64,000 nucleotides of DNA, taken from the NCBI GenBank assembly GCA_933228895.1, contig OW121852.1, positions 53,920,872 through 53,984,871 on the forward strand, read 5' to 3'. The notes under the pieces are model-generated. The model ran no database searches and was not told where the DNA came from. It saw only the letters and a program-made list of their open reading frames with translations. The position numbers and the translations under genes were made by a program. Shown here in pieces: positions 58,301 to 64,000 of this stretch. Source of the stretch: Platycnemis pennipes (taxonomy: Eukaryota > Arthropoda > Insecta > Odonata > Platycnemididae). Positions within the stretch are counted from its first letter, which is position 1; each line of letters begins with the position of its first letter.

Positions 58301-60780
58301 TTCCTTCCTACCGCTACGTTAAATTATCATTCAAAATGGGTCATAGTCGTGATGTACGATATTTGCATCACGTTACTTTGAGTTATTTTTAATTGCCTGA
58401 ATTTTATTTCACATCCGAGATAACTTTTTTCATACGGAAGTAAAAATAGACCGCATCGTCCTGCTCCGTAATATGGTAAATGCCTAAACTCAAAGCCGTC
58501 CCTGGGAAAAGATTCACTTCCGAGAATTAATTAAAGAAATACGAGATTTATAAGCATTCCGTTTGTATTCCCATTTTTACATAAATAACTTGAGGCAGCT
58601 GAATGGCAATTTATGAGGCAAAGTTAATACTCCGTCAAAAGAAAAATGAGGTATACTCACGGAAGGTAGACATTTGTTAAAAAAATTATATTTCCATAAG
58701 AAAGAAGGCCCCGGAAATTCTTATAATAATTTACTTATCAAGGTGACATGCAAATTATTATGCACTTCCATGAATACACAACAGTATCTTTAAACTGTCT
58801 TCTAAAAATAAATCTTTGCCTAAGAATTTAGGATTTAGTAGTGGTCCCTAAAGCAAGCTTCGTACCAGACCGACTTGCGGGGTGATTCATCAGGGTAAAT
58901 AAGTTTATTCATAAATAATTTCAAAGAATACGTAATCCGGTTCCCATTTCTTCTGCCGGTCCAAAGGGAGAGCACTCAAATATTTTCCTTTTATTTTCTC
59001 CGCGATCATCATAATTTTATTTCTTCCTAAAATGATATAGTTTTATTCAAAAATATTACTAAAAATAAATGTACTTTTCGTTCTCTATCTCCCGTGGCAC
59101 CTCATCAACAATTATTGATTTCGCCATCAAAGTTCACTCTTATAGTGTTAACTATGGTTTCAACGGGATATTAAATAAAACTAGCTCAAATTGTGCTCAA
59201 AACATCGTACTGATTATCGGCATTTGATTTTGAGAATTGAATGAAGCGTGGTATAATTTAAGATATCCTCTATTCGAATTTTTCGGGTGCTCTGAAGTAA
59301 ATATTTCCCTTGCCTTAGTTTCGTGACCGTTGCCAAGAGCATTAGCTAAGATTGGAAGCACAAATTTGTCTTCACCTGTTTCCTTGCACTAACCGGGTCA
59401 ACGCTTTTCAAGTCTAATTGTTTATAGTTTCAAGAAGTAGATGTCTTTACCCCGAGTCTTTTGCGTGGAAATGATTTAATGTTCTTTTTACTATCCATTT
59501 ATAATAACAAAATCGGTAATCATTCCTCCAAGCATTTCTATCGTCAACAATTTAGAGTAAAATATAGGACTTCAGTACTACATTCCATAAAGTATTGCCC
59601 GAGTTTCGCTTATTTGTGGCATCATAAGTGAAATTCATGCCATAAATTTATTACGTGCAGTTGCAGTGTTTTCTTTACTCTATCTTCATGATGGACAAAT
59701 TTTTCTTCGTTAAGCCCTACAATTTTTCTTATTCTGCCATCACACAATTACAACGACATAATACCTTGAGAAAATTATAGTGAAATTATTATTATTTACC
59801 CGATAAAGCAGTTATCAAGTGTAAACGAGAGTTATTTTCATTGCTTATTAGCTCAAAGTGAGGCAAAGGTGAAAATTTATCTCCCTCCACATGTCCATGG
59901 GCGAGTGTTACTCCTCCCAGGTGTCTTTATTTCGGCTAATATTCCAATTACAAGGTATACGAGGGACTGATGACTTCCGTAATCAATAAACTCCACTTTA
60001 ACGTGTCATGATTTCTCGCAGTGAGGGAAATTAAAAGTGTTACTTGAAATAATGTTCCAAGGCACGTTTTTCAGAACCAATTACCAGGCTTTCACCTCCA
60101 GAAAAAATAGCAGAAGGAAATGGCAAGAAGCGTGAGGATTTCAGTGGCAACTCTTATAACGTAGGACATTCTTATGAAAACTGTACGAGCGAGAAGTGGA
60201 AATAAAAACCAGAAATGGTACTATGAACTGACTGAGTTAAAATACATTCATATATTTTCTTTCTATTATTTCCCATTTACGCGGTATGTCACCATCCATT
60301 ATGTTTACGCATCAATGAATCAATGCAACTCCGATTGCTCTTCTTACCTACTACCCAGCAAGCCATCTAATTCTAGGATCAAGTAAAAATAACTTTGATT
60401 TTGGATAAGAAAAAAAAATTGATATTCTATTCTCGTCCTATTGCTCCATTCGGACAATTTTAAAATTTCTATCCATTAATGGGATAAAAATCCTAATCTT
60501 AGCGAGGCATTAATTAATTTTTCGGGGAGTCTTTATAGGAGTGGTTTACGATCTGAGCGTTCAAGAATGGTGGCAGGACGCGTCTAGTGATATTTTTATG
60601 AATAATAGATTGGAGAAGCTATTACTTGTAAAAATCATAGCAATTAAATTCAAAGAGATAGCTGGAATTATAATCTAAATACTTGAAACCGTCTACCAGA
60701 AAGCATTAACCCTCGGAATAATTTTAGGGTTAATTTTGTCGCAGGTTTATCCACTGAGGCTGCTCTAGATTATGTATGTC
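58301..60780. other. AT-rich stretch
   Basis: About 2.5 kb with no supportable gene, RNA or repeat. Confidence 0.4.
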
Positions 60781-60789
60781 TCATCTCAT

Positions 60790-60885
60790 CTGTGTATTCA
60801 AATCTATATCCGCACAAATAGGTACTTCAGACCTGGAGAAATTGTATAAGGATGGGAAAGGATGGGACAGGAGGAAGGATGGATA
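60790..60885 (+). repeat. Second copy of the short G/A-tailed repeat
   Basis: TATCCGCACAAATAGGTACT followed by TCAGACCTGGAGAAATTGTA and a GGATGGGA-type tail aligns with the insert at 17139-17252; 62 bases (60792-60853) match at about 82%. Both copies end in a variable G/A-rich tail, as expected for a retroposed family. There is no coding capacity and no tRNA box was seen; the family is unassigned. Confidence 0.55.
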
Positions 60886-60904
60886 ACAATAGATGATAAT
60901 GGAA

Positions 60905-60944
60905 ACGAAATTGGAATGCGCATAATTGCGCATTCCAATTTCGT
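60905..60944. repeat. Perfect 18-bp hairpin
   Basis: ACGAAATTGGAATGCGCA at 60905-60922 is the exact reverse complement of TGCGCATTCCAATTTCGT at 60927-60944, with a TAAT loop. It begins about 20 bases after the G/A-rich tail of the short repeat. Confidence 0.9.
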
Positions 60945-61359
60945 ATCTACGTGCTGTGCTAGTATATCATAAGATAAGCTCAATCGATGTATGTACATCC
61001 ATCGCCATACAACGCCAGTGCTTTAAAAAGCTATTTTATTCCATATCTGTGATCATTCCTCACAAATATAAGAAGTCAATGAATATGGTTCTTTGATGAG
61101 GTCAATGTGCTCACTACCATTTTAAGATGGCCAACTCAGTCTAATTCATTCTAGAAGTTATGTGATGGATATACGCTAACTAAAATGGCCAATGAAAAAC
61201 ACAAAAATCTAACTAAACATATTTTGTTCATTTTGCCTACAGTATATGTCGCATGCTTCTTAGGATTGAGAGAGAAATACATCTCTTAAAGCTTCACATT
61301 TCCCATCTCGTTTCTTAATTCTCTTAGCTGGAAGCACAGTTTTATCCTCATTGCCAACC
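60945..61359. other. AT-rich spacer
   Basis: Nothing supportable. Confidence 0.4.
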
Positions 61360-61800
61360 TGCTATGCCTGCTTCCCTTCGCTCCTCTGCTCTCCATAATA
61401 CACACCACCTGACTCGCTTATTTTTCCTCTCCCACTTCGTGATGACACATCCCTCTCCCCTGCGCCACGTGACTCCCCCATAACCATCACCCCCTCTCCT
61501 CCATCTAACCTCTCTCCATCACTTCCCTTACCTCGTACTCCAAATCCTCAAAACTCTCGGCCCTCCGCTTCCCCAAGTTGCGTCCTCCCCCACCGTCTCT
61601 CCTTCCCTCTCGCCCTTTCCCCAAAACACGCTTGCGAAACAACTCTTCTCGAAAAACCCGTCTCTCTCTCTCTGTCCTGACCTCCTCCCCTCCTACGTCT
61701 TCCCTAAACCACGATCCTCACCGCGCACCCGTGCGCGACAGAAGTATCTCACCCCTCACTAACACTAAAACGTTCCCTCCCTTACTCCCACCCCCTTCCC
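61360..61800. other. GC-rich island, C/T-rich on + strand
   Basis: About 440 bases of pyrimidine-rich DNA with scattered CpG; the 77-residue frame from 61578 is Pro/Ser-rich and is considered an artefact. Confidence 0.42.
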
Positions 61801-62379
61801 TTTTCGGTTAGCTATATTAATATTGACATTGATGAGCTTAAGCATAATTTCACTGACAGCTCATAACATCCGCTTATGTTTTAAGACCGTTGCCTTAGCC
61901 CTGCGTTACTACGCGGGGTACGGATAGATGTAATGAGCAGTAACTTATCCGTTAACCTGAAATAACTACATTACTCTCCTGTATTCTCAGCTAAAGAGAT
62001 GAGAGTTCTACACCCGTTACCGTACACGTTCCAGAGTTTAAATAATTTTGAGTATGTTATTAAGGTAGGGAATTGGGATTCTATGCAATCCCTCCCTTAT
62101 CCCAATCCCCACTCCAAAGATTTTTTCACGGTTCTTACTTTCTCTTTAAATTATTTCTTAAGTTTACATTTTCAGGGCGTTTAAATTGCGAAAGTAACCA
62201 AGGTATCTTCTTGAGTAATTTTAACTCCAATTTTAGAAACACAGTAACTTTTAAACTCCAGGTGTGAACATATCTTAACATCAATATCTCAATTGTGCTA
62301 AGGTAGCGGCCTAAACCCTGAAATAATGTTTGATGTCGGAACAGGAGTCTAGTCTTCATTATTTCACGGCCCCTATTCC
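61801..62379. other. AT-rich spacer
   Basis: No gene, RNA or repeat can be supported. Confidence 0.4.
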
Positions 62380-63140
62380 TCCCCAACTTAGCCCTTCAAA
62401 AGATTACTTTTATTCTTTAATCTCTCAAGCCATTCTTCATCTCTGGCTCTCTTCATGGACCCAGACTCACTTCTACTACTCCCTCCGCGAGTATTGTAGG
62501 AGGAGGAGGTGGTGGAGCGATGAGGGGTAAAAAAAACGCAAAGCGCGTCCCGAGCCCGTCCAGCGAACACAACTTCTATTTCGGGGTTCCGCGCGCCTTC
62601 CTCTCCCCCGAAGAGGTGGTTGGCCGTGCCGGAGAGTCGGCACTCAAAAATTTCCTCATCCCCGCGACCCTACACAGAGGGGGCGTGCTCAACGCCCGCT
62701 CCGTTAGGGTGTCCGCACTAACCCCTATACCAGCTTCTCTTCACCTATTTTTTCTTAATTTTCATTTTGCCACGGATAGAAGACAAGAAGGGGAGGAGGA
62801 AGAGGAGGGATAGGGAGTATCGCGAGAGAGGAAAGGGTTGGGGTCCAGAGGGTGGCTTCCTTGTGTGGGGTTAATGGTCTTTATTATGAGGGGGAGGGTA
62901 GGGACACCGGAGTGTATCACCTCTTTCATTATGCCGGGGAAGTGAGTGGATTGAGTGGGTGGGAGGACGAGGAGGTGGCGACGGGAGGGGGTGACGGAGG
63001 GGTCTGAGGGTGCGGGAGCCCCCTGACTTTCCTCCACACCCAGTTTTTTGGCCCTCTTTGATACTGTTATTATTATTGTGATCATTATTTTCTCGCGTTT
63101 ATAATTATCTTCCCGCTGCTACGCCTCGAGATTTAAAAAA
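62380..63140. promoter_or_regulatory. GC-rich island with C-to-G strand flip
   Basis: C/T-rich to about 62480, CpG-dense and mixed at 62500-62720 (for example AACGCAAAGCGCGTCCCGAG), then G-rich at 62790-63010. The 97-residue + frame (62520-62813), which starts GKKNAKRVPSPSSEHNFYFG, is the least repetitive peptide in any island, but it ends in a poly-Glu run from GGAGGA sequence and is not recognised. A divergent CpG-island promoter is possible. Confidence 0.4.
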
Positions 63141-63464
63141 GCTGCTGCTCGGGACGGAGTCATCTTTAAGTCGGACAGCTCGCTGTGTTCTGCAATCTCG
63201 AAGGTTTATCTATTACCCAATAGATACAAGTGATGAATATTTTTATGAGAACTATGAGTAATTACGACTTATTTTTTTATCTTAAGAGATCCTCCCGAAG
63301 AAATGTTGAGTGCATTTCATGAGGGACTACTGAGACAGACCATGTAAGTCGCAGTAAATTGCACTATTTAAAATAGGAATTAATTGTCCGAAAATATAGT
63401 ATTTCAGTCCTTCCCAAAGATTTGTAGGTGCTTATTTTTCCCGCTCAGCCCATTAGTCTCGGCC
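63141..63464. other. AT-rich spacer
   Basis: No gene, RNA or repeat can be supported. Confidence 0.4.
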
Positions 63465-63660
63465 GACCATAGTCGGTGGGAGTAGTCAGATCGGTAACGC
63501 ACAAGCATGGCAATTCAAAGGTCACGAGTTCGAATGGCGCCCAGAAATTAGATTCTGTGTTTGTTGTAGGCTTAAGAATTCAAGTTAAACAGTGCGGTAC
63601 AGACTTTTCCGTTAGACTATGTAAACCTCATGACACTTACTACTCTCCTAAGCTCAGAAA
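63465..63660 (+). repeat. Probable tRNA-derived SINE (plus strand)
   Basis: A-box-like GTAGTCAGATCGGTAACGC (from 63482) and B-box-like GAGTTCGAATGGC (63527-63539) have tRNA-like spacing. The downstream body to about 63660 is not tRNA-like and no A-rich tail is obvious. The B box deviates from GGTTCGANNCC, suggesting an old copy. Confidence 0.5.
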
Positions 63661-64000
63661 GTAGAATATCCTTTAGTATGGCGTCCTAAATGGAACTATC
63701 GTGCTACCCAAAATTAACTGATTGCTAAGAAATTCCGACACAAAAAACTTCATTAAAAAATTACAGAGACATCTTCCATTGTTGATTTTCATAGGCTAAC
63801 CAACGTGAATATAACCGTAAACATTAACTTATAAGGCAATGTAATAATACCTTATCCAACTTTCATAAGCAAGGCTACAACTACGGCTGTTAAATAGCAA
63901 GTAAATTCAAAGTAATTGATTATCCTCCTGAGTTCTCAAGTCACAGTAGGAGTTAGAGAGGTATGAACTGTACCTAATTGACACCAAGATATTACGAACC
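63661..64000. other. AT-rich end of window
   Basis: Nothing supportable. Confidence 0.4.

Noticed and set aside
1..64000. Bacterial or viral origin, operons, defence islands or CRISPR arrays
   Set aside because: No dense coding, no ribosome-binding-site pattern and no regularly spaced repeats; the repeats and splice signals indicate a nuclear eukaryotic genome.

Overview
This window looks like gene-poor eukaryotic nuclear DNA, most likely from an arthropod. The evidence is a uniformly AT-rich, stop-dense background, spliceosomal-type signals (GTGAGT donors, a pyrimidine-rich acceptor, AATAAA), tRNA-derived SINEs, remnants of non-LTR retrotransposons and Penelope-like sequences, and isolated CpG/GC-rich islands. 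I see no operons, bacterial-type ribosome binding sites, rRNA, canonical tRNA genes or CRISPR arrays. The arthropod assignment is an inference from the repeat types and cannot be fixed to a species. Most long open frames are low-complexity artefacts of C-rich or G-rich islands.

Layout. 1-3620 holds two GC-rich islands; the larger (about 1480-3620) is dense in CpG and ends with two strong splice-donor-like sites, so it is a plausible promoter with non-coding first exons. 3850-8560 is AT-rich and intron-like. 8561-8821 is the only stretch I would defend as a candidate cellular coding exon, probably terminal, with a poly(A) signal near 9111. 9685-9921 is a fold-back Penelope-like relic with a degenerate hammerhead-like core. 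16540-17600 is a broken LINE with a PD-(D/E)XK-type endonuclease; it is itself interrupted by a 114-bp short repeat with 12-bp target duplications. 19413-19640 is the tail of a different, RTE-like LINE. GC-rich islands follow at 19.03-19.18, 19.96-20.58, 21.18-21.96 and 24.84-25.99 kb.

From 26 to 64 kb the sequence is AT-rich and intergenic or intronic. It contains a fold-back element with 147-bp arms (31062-31627), two related SINE copies (about 32990-33425), a second inverted Penelope-like pair (about 38410-38545), a well-preserved tRNA-derived SINE (51537-51778), weaker tRNA-like SINE heads near 58.14 and 63.48 kb, a second copy of the short repeat beside a perfect 18-bp hairpin (60.79-60.94 kb), and further GC-rich islands at 31.7, 44.7, 50.2, 53.0, 54.9, 61.4 and 62.4 kb.

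There is no evident multi-gene system. The interest lies in nested and inverted retroelement structures, a possible hairpin-RNA locus, and islands whose strand composition flips at a centre. All calls come from reading the sequence; no alignment, transcript or database search was available.
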